Of a stretch of DNA of 64,000 nucleotides, positions 42,287 to 51,001 are shown in pieces. Position 1 is the stretch's first letter; each line of letters starts with the position of its first letter. The notes beneath the pieces are model-generated. The model made no database searches, was not told where the DNA came from, and saw only the letters and a program-made list of their open reading frames with translations. Source of the stretch: Burkholderiaceae bacterium (GTDB taxonomy: Bacteria > Pseudomonadota > Gammaproteobacteria > Burkholderiales > Burkholderiaceae_A); NCBI GenBank assembly GCA_018882795.1, contig VERJ01000003.1:1-64000 (forward strand), written 5' to 3'. A program made the position numbers and the translations under genes.

Positions 42287-43161
42287 CCCAGCACGCGGCC
42301 GGCAACGGCTTGGAGTTTTTCCAGAAGCACTGGGTCGCGGGCCTCGGGTGCGGTGATCAGCGCATTTGTCAGTGCAGACTGACACGCACAGCGCAGTCGC
42401 CTGGCATCTGCGGCAAGCCGAGGCACGCTGGCCCGCACCAGATTGCGGGCTTTTTCCGCATTGGCCATCACTACGGCAATGATCTGATCCACAGTGACAT
42501 CATCATGATTGGGATGCCAGCAGTCGTAGTCAGTCACCATGGCAACTGAGGCATAACAGATCTCTGCCTCACGGGCGAGCTTGGCTTCCGGCATATTGGT
42601 CATGCCGATCACATCACAATTCCATGAACGATAGAGTTCGCTTTCTGCAAGGCTTGAGAATTGCGGTCCCTCCATCACCAGATAAGTGCCGCCACGTACG
42701 GCCTGCACATCGATCTCAGTGGCGGCTGCGGCGATATGGTCGCCCAGCCGGGAACAAGTGGGGTGGGCCATGGAGACATGGGCAACACAGCCGGTGGTGA
42801 AAAATGATTTCTCTCTCGCGAATGTGCGGTCAACGAATTGATCCACGATCACAAACATACCGGGCTTAAGGTGTTCGCGCAGCGACCCCACAGCGCTGAC
42901 CGAAATAATCTCTGTGACACCGGCGCGCTTTAGGGCATCGATATTGGCGCGATAGTTGATTTCGCTGGGTGGGATACGGTGTCCACGGCCATGGCGCGGC
43001 AGAAATACCATGGCCTGACCGTGGAAGTCGCCAAATAACAATTGGTCTGAGGGTTCACCGAATGCAGACTCAACGCTTCGCCATTCGGTGTTGGAGAGTC
43101 CGTCGATGTTGTAGACGCCGCTGCCGCCGATGACGCCAATAACAGATGGTGCAGAGCTCAT
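42283..43161 (-). CDS. mtnP: S-methyl-5'-thioadenosine phosphorylase
   Basis: IGVIGGSGVYNIDGL; FLPRHGRGHRIPPSEINYRANIDALKRAGVTEIISVSAVGSL; MEGPQFSSLAESELYRSWNCDVIGMTNMPEAKLAREAEICYA. Confidence 0.95.
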   Translation of the reverse strand: MSSAPSVIGVIGGSGVYNIDGLSNTEWRSVESAFGEPSDQLLFGDFHGQAMVFLPRHGRGHRIPPSEINYRANIDALKRAGVTEIISVSAVGSLREHLKPGMFVIVDQFVDRTFAREKSFFTTGCVAHVSMAHPTCSRLGDHIAAAATEIDVQAVRGGTYLVMEGPQFSSLAESELYRSWNCDVIGMTNMPEAKLAREAEICYASVAMVTDYDCWHPNHDDVTVDQIIAVVMANAEKARNLVRASVPRLAADARRLRCACQSALTNALITAPEARDPVLLEKLQAVAGRVLG

Positions 43162-43188
43162 AGAGAAAATAATTGAGTGATTTCGAAT

Positions 43189-43214
43189 GTCTGCAGTTCA
43201 GCGAAACTGCAGAC
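43189..43214 (-). terminator. Hairpin downstream of TauE/SafE gene (possible terminator)
   Basis: Perfect 10-bp inverted repeat GTCTGCAGTT-cagcga-AACTGCAGAC between the TauE stop and mtnP start; no strong U-tract. Confidence 0.5.
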
Positions 43215-43220
43215 TTAAGA

Positions 43221-44018
43221 TTAAAACGCGCGGCTGCCCATGTAAAGCGCAAGCGCCAGCAGCAGCACAGCGAAAGCGCGCTTCAACGATGCCACATTCA
43301 TCTTGTGGGCCGTCCGCGCACCGATTGGGGCGGTGATCAGGGATGCTGCCGCGCAGGCGGCAAGTGCCGGCAGATAAATGTAACCGATGGACCATTCGGG
43401 AAGATTTTCTAATCTGAGACCGGCAATGATGTAGCCCATCAGTCCGCCGGCGGCAATGGGAAAACCAAGCGCCGCAGAGGTGCCGATGGCCTGGTGCATG
43501 GTCACATTGCACCAGACCAGGAATGGTGTGGTGAGAAATCCGCCGCCAGCACCCACCAGGCTTGAAACGAAACCAATGCCGGATCCCACTGCCGCGAGTG
43601 GTGCACTACCCGGCACTTCGCGCGATGGTTTCGGTTTGCTGGTGCGGAACATCTTGATGGCGGAGTAGCCCACAAAGAGTGCAAAGAAGATTGCCAGCCA
43701 CTGGCTTTTCAGTGCGCCCGCAAAATTTGCACCGATAAACGTGCCGATGAAGGCCCCAATGCCCATGGGCCTGGCGATGTCCCAGCGGACCTTGCCCCCT
43801 TTGTGGTGGGCCCGCACACTGCCGATGGAGGTAAACAGAATCGTGGTGAGCGATGTGGCCAGCGCCATTTTGATCACCAGTTCCGGAGGGAATTTCGCCA
43901 CCGTGAACAGAAATGTCATGAAGGGGGTGAGCATCATGCCTCCGCCCACGCCGAGTAGCCCCGCCATGAAGCCTGTGAATGCGCCGATCACCAGCAGCGC
44001 CACCATCATGGACAGCAT
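43221..44018 (-). CDS. sulfite exporter TauE/SafE family protein
   Basis: GFMAGLLGVGGGMMLTPFMTFLF; SLVGAGGGFLTTPFLVWCNVTMHQAIGTSAALGFP. Confidence 0.92.
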   Translation of the reverse strand: MLSMMVALLVIGAFTGFMAGLLGVGGGMMLTPFMTFLFTVAKFPPELVIKMALATSLTTILFTSIGSVRAHHKGGKVRWDIARPMGIGAFIGTFIGANFAGALKSQWLAIFFALFVGYSAIKMFRTSKPKPSREVPGSAPLAAVGSGIGFVSSLVGAGGGFLTTPFLVWCNVTMHQAIGTSAALGFPIAAGGLMGYIIAGLRLENLPEWSIGYIYLPALAACAAASLITAPIGARTAHKMNVASLKRAFAVLLLALALYMGSRAF

Positions 44019-44023
44019 GATGT

Positions 44024-44341
44024 TTAAAAGAGCTTTTCTTGGGGCATTAGCGCGGAGTCCAGCACCTGCGAGATGGCCGTAATTTTTTTCAGGGCCTGAT
44101 CCCGCTCGCCTTGGTCGGCTCCGGGGCTACCTGCCAGCACATCGCGGGCCAGTGTCAACGCCGCCATTACTGCGATGCGATCAAGGCCCTGTAGCTTGCT
44201 GGATGCTTTTACTTGACGCATGCGCGCATCGACCAGGGCCACGCACTCCAGCAGCATCGGTTTGTCGTCCGGCGTGCAGGAGAGCTGGTAGCTACGATCA
44301 AGGATCAGGACTTCGATTCGTTCTTGGGTGCTTTTGGCCAT
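44024..44341 (-). CDS. zapA: cell division protein ZapA
   Basis: 105 aa; EVLILDRSYQLSCTPDDKPMLLECVALVDARMRQVKASSKLQGLDRIAVMAALTLARDVL. Confidence 0.9.
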   Translation of the reverse strand: MAKSTQERIEVLILDRSYQLSCTPDDKPMLLECVALVDARMRQVKASSKLQGLDRIAVMAALTLARDVLAGSPGADQGERDQALKKITAISQVLDSALMPQEKLF

Positions 44342-44384
44342 GTTGGGGCGGGTCCTGGCAAGGGCAGGCCCCCCCGGGGCCTGC

Positions 44385-45890
44385 TTAAGACGAGGATTTT
44401 AGCCGAGACATTGCCTGACTGATAAAAGGCCAGGCAAAGACAGCAATGGCCAGGCCTGTGAGTGTTCCCACCAGACCATTGGAGAAAAAGACGCCGAGGT
44501 TGCCTCCCGATGACAGCATCGCCTGACGGAAAGCTTCTTCTGTCCGGTCCCCGAGCACAATTGCCAGCACCAGGGGTGCCAGGGGGTATTTGAGCTTTTT
44601 AAAGATATAACCCACAACACCGAAGACCAGCATCATGTAGATGTCAAAGATGGAGGTGCTGACGGTAAACGCTCCCACTGCGCAGATGACCAGGATGGTT
44701 GGGGCGATGATGGAGAAGGGAATGCGCAGGATGGCTGCAAACTGCGGCACAAAGGCGAGCACCACCAGAAAGCCGACGATGTTGCCGAGATAAATCGATG
44801 CAATCAGGCCCCAGACAAAATCTTTTTGTTCCACAAACAGCATCGGGCCGGGCTGCAGGCCCCAAATCAAGAGCCCGCCCAGTAATACCGCCGCAGTGGG
44901 CGAACCCGGTACACCGAGGGTCAGCATGGGCAGCAGTGCGCTGGTGCCCGCCGCATGGGCGGCGGTTTCGGGTGCAACTACGCCTTCGACCTGAGGATTG
45001 TGATTCGAGCCGAAATCCTTGGGCCTCTTACTCATGCGTTTGGCAAGGCCGTAGGCCATAAAGGATGCTGGCGTTGCGCCCCCGGGCACGATGCCCATGA
45101 AGCAGCCCACAGCGGAGCTGCGCAGTGATGTGAGCCAATAGCGGGGCAGTTCACGCCATGTAGTGAGCACCGTGCGCAGGGTGATCTTGCCGTTTCCGCC
45201 GCGAAAGCTCAGGCCCTCTTCCAAGGTTTGAATAATTTCGCTGATGCCAAAAAGACCGATCACCGCGATCAGAAAGTCGAAGCCCTTCAGCAGTTCTGTG
45301 TGGCCAAAGGTAAGCCGCAGGGTGCCGGTCACAGAATCTTGGCCTACGGCGGCCAGGCCAAAACCCAGCATCATCGCCGCGATGGTCTTGGCAGGCGGGT
45401 CTTGGCTCATGCCCACGAAGGCGCAGAAGGTGAGCAGGCAGACCGCGAAATACTCCGGTGGTCCGAATTTGAGCGCGAAGTCGGCTACGACAGGCGAGAG
45501 GAAAGTCAACACCAAGGTGGCGACAAAGGCACCAAAAAAAGATGAGGTGAATGCAGCGGTTAATGCCTCGCCGGCCTTGTTTCTCTGGGCCAGCGGGTAA
45601 CCATCAAAGGTCGTGGCCACCGACCAGGGTTCGCCTGGAATATTGAACAGAATCGAGGTGATCGCCCCGCCGAACAGCGCCCCCCAGTAGATGGAGGAGA
45701 GCATGATGATGGCCGAAGTCGGCGGCATGCTGAAGGTCAGCGGCAGCAGAATCGCCACACCGTTTGCGCCACCCAGGCCGGGTAGCACGCCGATTAGCAC
45801 ACCCAGCACAATGCCGACCAGCATGAGCAACACGTTGTAGCCCGATAAGGCCACGCCGAAACCGGCAATCAGGGATTGAATTTCTTGCAT
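44385..45890 (-). CDS. tctA: tripartite tricarboxylate transporter permease TctA
   Basis: GVLIGVLPGLGGANGVAILLPLTFSMPPTSAIIMLSSIYWGALFGGAITSILFNIPGEPWSVATTFDGYP; 501 aa. Confidence 0.95.
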   Translation of the reverse strand: MQEIQSLIAGFGVALSGYNVLLMLVGIVLGVLIGVLPGLGGANGVAILLPLTFSMPPTSAIIMLSSIYWGALFGGAITSILFNIPGEPWSVATTFDGYPLAQRNKAGEALTAAFTSSFFGAFVATLVLTFLSPVVADFALKFGPPEYFAVCLLTFCAFVGMSQDPPAKTIAAMMLGFGLAAVGQDSVTGTLRLTFGHTELLKGFDFLIAVIGLFGISEIIQTLEEGLSFRGGNGKITLRTVLTTWRELPRYWLTSLRSSAVGCFMGIVPGGATPASFMAYGLAKRMSKRPKDFGSNHNPQVEGVVAPETAAHAAGTSALLPMLTLGVPGSPTAAVLLGGLLIWGLQPGPMLFVEQKDFVWGLIASIYLGNIVGFLVVLAFVPQFAAILRIPFSIIAPTILVICAVGAFTVSTSIFDIYMMLVFGVVGYIFKKLKYPLAPLVLAIVLGDRTEEAFRQAMLSSGGNLGVFFSNGLVGTLTGLAIAVFAWPFISQAMSRLKSSS

Positions 45891-45895
45891 GAGGT

Positions 45896-46414
45896 TTACT
45901 GCAGCCCGAGAAGTTGCTCAAGCGGCCCTTTGGGAAGAAGGATCTTGAACCAGATTTCAAAGAGGGCAAACAGAATGCCCGGGATGCCGAGAGAGACCAG
46001 CAGTGTGGGAAGGGCGGCAAATCTGCCCAGTCGCCGCATGAACCAGCCAATAAGCAGGGCGGACGACACATAAATGCCCAGCCAACCGATCGCAATCACA
46101 AAAACCGTGGTGGGAACCAGCAGCTCCATCACCATCTGGGTCTGGCGGCGGGTCAGAAACACTTCCGTTTTTGTTTCCGGATTTCGGACGGCACTTACCA
46201 GGTTCACCACACTGGCGAGGCACAGCAGCATGCCAATGTAGAAAGGGAAGTAACCCGACTGGGGGCCATCATCGGTCCAGCCTGCCCCAATGCGCAGGCT
46301 GTCGCCCATGAGGATCACGCCCAGGGCAAACAGCGCGATCGCTGTACCGATTTCAAAGCTGCGAACGGAGGCGGAGGGCCGCTCTCCACCCGCTTGTATA
46401 TCGTGGTCACTCAT
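45896..46414 (-). CDS. tctB: tripartite tricarboxylate transporter small permease TctB
   Basis: Four TM segments, GWTDDGPQSGYFPFYIGMLL; ATGA overlap with tctC. Confidence 0.9.
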   Translation of the reverse strand: MSDHDIQAGGERPSASVRSFEIGTAIALFALGVILMGDSLRIGAGWTDDGPQSGYFPFYIGMLLCLASVVNLVSAVRNPETKTEVFLTRRQTQMVMELLVPTTVFVIAIGWLGIYVSSALLIGWFMRRLGRFAALPTLLVSLGIPGILFALFEIWFKILLPKGPLEQLLGLQ

Positions 46415-47418
46415 TTGGCGACAAAGCCTGCTTCTTGCATCAGCTGGCGATGGCGGGCCTCTTCTTTCTCGACCCATTTGCGATAGTTCTCGCCGCTCAT
46501 GCTGGTGGTGTTAAAGGCACCGCGTTTCATGAAGTCTTTCCACTCGGCTGTCTCGCGGACTTTGGCCATCAGATCGACGTAGTACTTGGTCTGCTCGGCA
46601 GTAACGCCACCAGCCATAAAGATGCCTCGCAGCATCAGGTAATCCACATCAATACCGCTTTGCTTACAAGAGGGGATGTCATTCCACGACATGGTGGCAG
46701 TGATTTTTTCTTTAAAAGGCATGCGCTCATCGTCAAACACACACAGTGGCAGCAGCTTGCCACCGCGCCAGTGCTCAACGGCCTCGATCGGATTGTTTAC
46801 AGAGGCATCGATATGCTTGCCGACAAGCTGTACAGCCACTTCGCCGCCGCCTTTATAGGGGATGTAGGTGAATTTGGTGCCGGTTTGTTTTTCCAGCGCG
46901 ACGGTAATCACATGGTCTTCCTGGCGTGATCCCGTGCCACCCATCTTTGTTTTGCCTGGTCCTGCGGCTTTGACTGCAGCAATGAAATCTTTCGGAGTCT
47001 TGTAGGGCGCTTCGGCATTGACCCACAGCACGAACTGATCCAGGGCCATCATCGAGACAGGTGTCAAGTCGCGATAGCTGAAGGGCACCCCGGTGGCCAG
47101 TGGCGTGGTGAACAGGTTGGACAGGGTGATGATGATTTTGTGGGGATCACCCTTAGCGTTTTTCACCTCCATAAAGCCTTCGGCACCGGATCCGCCGCTC
47201 TTGTTGACCACCACCATGTTTTGCTTCATCAGGTTGTTTTTGGCGATGATGTTCTGGATGAGTCGGGCCATCTGGTCGGCCCCCCCGCCGGTCCCTGCGG
47301 GCACGACGAATTCGACCGTCTTGGTGGGCTCCCAGGCCTGGGCGAGGCCGGCCGAGATGAGGGCGCCGAGGGCGAGCGCAGATTGGACAAGGATTTTTCT
47401 AATCGGGGCGAAAGCCAT
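46411..47418 (-). CDS. tctC: Bug-family/TctC periplasmic solute-binding protein
   Basis: Signal peptide; TKTVEFVVPAGTGGGADQMARLIQ; KTKMGGTGSRQEDHVITVALEKQTGTKFTYIPYKGGGEVAVQLVGKHIDASVNNP. Confidence 0.93.
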   Translation of the reverse strand: MAFAPIRKILVQSALALGALISAGLAQAWEPTKTVEFVVPAGTGGGADQMARLIQNIIAKNNLMKQNMVVVNKSGGSGAEGFMEVKNAKGDPHKIIITLSNLFTTPLATGVPFSYRDLTPVSMMALDQFVLWVNAEAPYKTPKDFIAAVKAAGPGKTKMGGTGSRQEDHVITVALEKQTGTKFTYIPYKGGGEVAVQLVGKHIDASVNNPIEAVEHWRGGKLLPLCVFDDERMPFKEKITATMSWNDIPSCKQSGIDVDYLMLRGIFMAGGVTAEQTKYYVDLMAKVRETAEWKDFMKRGAFNTTSMSGENYRKWVEKEEARHRQLMQEAGFVAK

Positions 47419-47515
47419 CTTTAGTCTCCAAAAAAGCGTGCAAAATAGGGGGGCGAAACTTCTTGGGGTTTGTGGGTGAAAGGCTAACACGACTTTTTGA
47501 CTGTCTAAGACACTG

Positions 47516-48325
47516 GTGAACAAAAATATGAAGAAGTGGTTTAGATTTTTTGAACTTGATGATCAGCAACGCCAAATCAAGGTGGGCTGTCAGGAGGGGG
47601 ACTCCGGACCCATACAGGTGTTCTCTGGTGCCAGCATCCTGGATCCAGGCGCGTCGATGGGCCGAACAGTAGAGATTGCTGCGGTGCGCCTTTTGCACCC
47701 GGTAGCGCCTTCTAAGCTTCTCTGTCTCTGGAATAACTTTCATGAATTGGCTGCGAAAATCGGCCAGCCTGAGCCCAAGGAGCCCCTGGTTTTCCAGAAG
47801 TCGGCCAACAGTTTTGCCAACCCCCATGACGCGATCCGAAAACCGATCTCGTATGACGGAAAAGTCGTCTACGAGGGCGAGCTCGGGATTGTGATTGGGA
47901 AGCGGTGCAAGGACGTCAACGAGCAGGAGGCCGAGGCGGCAATTTTTGGCTTCACCTGCGTGAACGACGTGACTGCTCTCGATTTGATCAATGTGGATCC
48001 GACCTTTCAGCAGTGGTCCCGGGCAAAGAGTTGCGATGGCTTCGCGCCGTTTGGGCCTGCAGTTACCGTAGGCCTGGATTGGCGCAATGCCCGAGTGCGC
48101 ACGGTGGTATCGGGCAGGGAGCGGCAGAACTATCCCGTGGCCGACATGATTTTCTCGCCCCCTGCGATCGTCAGGTTGATCTCGCGCGAACTCACACTGG
48201 AGCCAGGCGATCTCATCTCTTGCGGTACTTCTGTGGGGGTGCTGCCGATGCGGCCCAATACCACCGTGGAGGTGAGCATTGAGGGGATTGGATCGCTGAT
48301 CAATACCTATGAGCCAGCAGCCTGA
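47516..48325 (+). CDS. fumarylacetoacetate hydrolase family protein
   Basis: VVYEGELGIVIGKRCKDV; GFTCVNDVTALDLI; LEPGDLISCGTSVGVLPM. Start could be GTG 47516 or ATG 47528. Confidence 0.9.
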   Translation: MNKNMKKWFRFFELDDQQRQIKVGCQEGDSGPIQVFSGASILDPGASMGRTVEIAAVRLLHPVAPSKLLCLWNNFHELAAKIGQPEPKEPLVFQKSANSFANPHDAIRKPISYDGKVVYEGELGIVIGKRCKDVNEQEAEAAIFGFTCVNDVTALDLINVDPTFQQWSRAKSCDGFAPFGPAVTVGLDWRNARVRTVVSGRERQNYPVADMIFSPPAIVRLISRELTLEPGDLISCGTSVGVLPMRPNTTVEVSIEGIGSLINTYEPAA

Positions 48326-48364
48326 GCGCGGGCTATTGAGCCAACTGACAAGAAAGAATCAATC

Positions 48365-49366
48365 ATGAGAATCTGTGTGGTGGGTGCGGGTGCAATTGGC
48401 GGGCTGCTGGGCGCGCGGCTGGCCAAGGCGGGTGAAGAGGTCACCCTGGTGGCCCGTGGGCCTCAGCTGGAGGCACTGAAAAATAACGGTCTGCGTTTTA
48501 TTGAAGAAGATGGCAGTGAATGGGCTGTCCAGCCTAAGGCCGTGGGTAACATTCGCGAGGCTGGTCCCCAGGATCTGATCGTGCTGGGCATGAAGGCCCA
48601 TCAGGTCGCAGCGGTGGTCGATGATCTGGCCGCAGCCTACACCGATGACACGATGGTCTTGACCGCACAAAACGGGATTCCATACTGGTATTTCATGAAG
48701 CAGGCTGGCGTGCATCAGGGCCGCGTGATTGAGAGCGTGGATCCTGGCGGTGTTGTGGCCCGGGGGATTCCGATTGATCGTGTGATCGGCAGTGTGGTCT
48801 ACCCGGCTGCCGAGATGATTGCACCTGGCGTACTCAAACACATTGAGGGCAATCGTTTTTCTATCTCTGAGGTCGATGGGGCTGATACGCCACGTGTTCG
48901 ACAGCTCTCCGAGACCCTGCGCAACGCCGGATTTAAGGCGCCAGTCACTTCTGATATTCGCAGCGAGATCTGGACCAAACTCTGGGGCAATCTCAGTTTT
49001 AATCCGATCAGTGCACTCACCCATGCCACCCTTGTGGACATCTGTCAGTTTCCAATGACCCGTGATCTCGCAGCCAAGATGATGGCCGAGGCCCAGCAGG
49101 TGGGCGAGGCCCTGGGTATTGCCTTTCGCGTGTCTTTGGAGAAGCGCATCGCGGGTGCCGAGGCAGTGGGTAAGCACAAGACCAGCATGCTGCAGGATAT
49201 TGAATTGGGTCGTGCACCCGAGATCGCGGCGCTGGTGGGTTCGATCATCGAGCTGGGCGCAGTAGCAGGTGTGCCCACGCCCCACATCCAGGCGGTGTAT
49301 GCCCTGGTGAGTCTGCTGGCCAAGACGCTTGCGGATGAAAAAGGCAAGTTAAAGATTACGCAGTAA
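48365..49366 (+). CDS. 2-dehydropantoate 2-reductase family protein (PanE-like)
   Basis: RICVVGAGAIGGLLGARLAKAGEEVTLVARG; IWTKLWGNLSFNPISALTHAT. Confidence 0.9.
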   Translation: MRICVVGAGAIGGLLGARLAKAGEEVTLVARGPQLEALKNNGLRFIEEDGSEWAVQPKAVGNIREAGPQDLIVLGMKAHQVAAVVDDLAAAYTDDTMVLTAQNGIPYWYFMKQAGVHQGRVIESVDPGGVVARGIPIDRVIGSVVYPAAEMIAPGVLKHIEGNRFSISEVDGADTPRVRQLSETLRNAGFKAPVTSDIRSEIWTKLWGNLSFNPISALTHATLVDICQFPMTRDLAAKMMAEAQQVGEALGIAFRVSLEKRIAGAEAVGKHKTSMLQDIELGRAPEIAALVGSIIELGAVAGVPTPHIQAVYALVSLLAKTLADEKGKLKITQ

Positions 49367-49423
49367 GGCCTCGTCATAGCGAGGCGAAGCCAAAGCAATC
49401 CATAAAATCTAGAGGAAGAAAAA

Positions 49424-50950
49424 ATGAAACGTTGTTCCACCCTTGTTGAATTGCTCTCTACCGGTCGTGATCAAGACCCCGTGTTCGGCGCACCGGGGAC
49501 ACCAGATCTGAGCTACGCGGGCCTGCGTGGTCTGATCATGGATACGGTTCGCACCCTGAACGGCTGGGGCATTGGCCGCAATGATCGTGTCGCGATCGTA
49601 TTGAAAAACGGCCCGGAGATGGCCGCATCTTTTTTGGCGGTCGCCTGCGGCACCACATCGGCGCCATTGAATCCCGCCTATCGGGCCGATGAATTCGAGT
49701 TCTATCTCTCGGACTTAAAAGCTAAGGCGCTGATTGTCGAGCAGGGGAGTGACACGCCCGCGATTGCCGTGGCCGAAAAGCTCGGCGTGATGGTGATTGA
49801 TCTATTGCCGACGCCTGAGATGGGTGCAGGCCATTTCATTCTGGCCCGTCGTGGCGGTGACACACTGAAATTAAGGCAGGGCGGCTGGGCTCAGCCCGAC
49901 GATGTCGCGCTGATTCTGCATACATCGGGTACCACCTCGCGGCCCAAGATCGTGCCGCTGTCTCATCGCAATGTGGCCGTGTCAGCCGGCAACATCGCCG
50001 AGACATTGGCATTTACCAGCAAAGATCGTGGCCTGAACATCATGCCGCTCTTTCACATTCATGGCCTGATCGCTGGCACGCTCGCGCCACTCTCGGCCGG
50101 TGGTTATCTCTTCTGTTCCCCCGGCTTTAATGCCTTGAAATTCTTCGGATGGATGGAAGAGTCCAAGCCGAATTGGTACACGGCGGTGCCCACGATGCAC
50201 CAGGCGATTCTTACGCGTGCTGCGCAAAACAAGGCCACGATTGAGAAGTATCCCCTGCGCTTTATCCGCTCGTCGTCCTCTTCTCTGCCCACTCAGGTGA
50301 TTCGTGAGATTGAGGAAGTCTTTAAGGCGCCGATGATTGAGGCCTATGGCATGACCGAGGCTTCGCATCAGATGTGCAGCAATCCGCTGCCACCTAAGGC
50401 CCGCAAGCCAGGTGCTGTCGGCATCGCTGCTGGCCCAGAGGTTGCCATCATGGATGACAAGGGCAATCTGCTGAAGGCAGGCGAAATCGGTGAGATTGTG
50501 ATTCGGGGCGATAACGTGACCAAGGGCTATGAAAATAATCCCAAGGCCAATGCGGATGCCTTCACCAAGGGTTGGTTCAGAACGGGTGATCAGGGTGTGA
50601 TGGACAAAGATGGCTATGTCACGCTCACAGGTCGACTCAAAGAAATTATCAACCGTGGTGGTGAGAAGATTTCTCCTGTCGAAGTCGATGAGGTCTTAAT
50701 GGATCACCCCGCCGTGATGCAGGTGGTGACTTTTGCTGTGCCACATGACAAGCTTGGGGAAGAAGTGGGTGCGGCCGTGGTGCTGCGCGAAGGCATGACC
50801 GCCACTGATCAGGAGATTCGTGCCTTTGCTGCCACCAAGCTGGCTGATTTCAAAGTGCCACGCAGGCTGGTGATTCTTGCCGAGATCCCCAAGGGTGCAA
50901 CGGGCAAGCTGCAGCGTATCGGTATGGCCCAGAAGCTGGGACTGGTTTAG
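49424..50950 (+). CDS. AMP-dependent acyl-CoA ligase, oxalyl-CoA synthetase-like
   Basis: LILHTSGTTSRPKIVPLSHRNVAVSAGNIAETLAF; EAYGMTEASHQMCSNPLPPKARKPGAVG; GRLKEIINRGGEKISPVEVDEVLMDHPAV. Confidence 0.87.
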   Translation: MKRCSTLVELLSTGRDQDPVFGAPGTPDLSYAGLRGLIMDTVRTLNGWGIGRNDRVAIVLKNGPEMAASFLAVACGTTSAPLNPAYRADEFEFYLSDLKAKALIVEQGSDTPAIAVAEKLGVMVIDLLPTPEMGAGHFILARRGGDTLKLRQGGWAQPDDVALILHTSGTTSRPKIVPLSHRNVAVSAGNIAETLAFTSKDRGLNIMPLFHIHGLIAGTLAPLSAGGYLFCSPGFNALKFFGWMEESKPNWYTAVPTMHQAILTRAAQNKATIEKYPLRFIRSSSSSLPTQVIREIEEVFKAPMIEAYGMTEASHQMCSNPLPPKARKPGAVGIAAGPEVAIMDDKGNLLKAGEIGEIVIRGDNVTKGYENNPKANADAFTKGWFRTGDQGVMDKDGYVTLTGRLKEIINRGGEKISPVEVDEVLMDHPAVMQVVTFAVPHDKLGEEVGAAVVLREGMTATDQEIRAFAATKLADFKVPRRLVILAEIPKGATGKLQRIGMAQKLGLV

Positions 50951-50968
50951 TTGATGGAATTCCCGACA

Positions 50969-50999
50969 TGTGTCAGACACCTGTCGGGTGCCTGACACA
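50969..50999. repeat. Dispersed palindromic repeat, copy B, abutting start of the downstream aldehyde dehydrogenase gene
   Basis: TGTGTCAGACACC-TGTCG-GGTGCCTGACACA: 13-bp stem with one mismatch and 5-nt loop, ending 2 nt before ATG 51002. Confidence 0.85.
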
Positions 51000-51001
51000 C
51001 C

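Noticed and set aside
27990-43161. Possible horizontally acquired island
   Set aside because: All genes are core housekeeping in expected orders (bamE/fur, hrcA, grpE-dnaK-dnaJ); no tRNA, integrase or transposase.
48359-49285. 308-aa minus-strand ORF
   Set aside because: Antisense shadow of the PanE-like gene; no recognisable motif.
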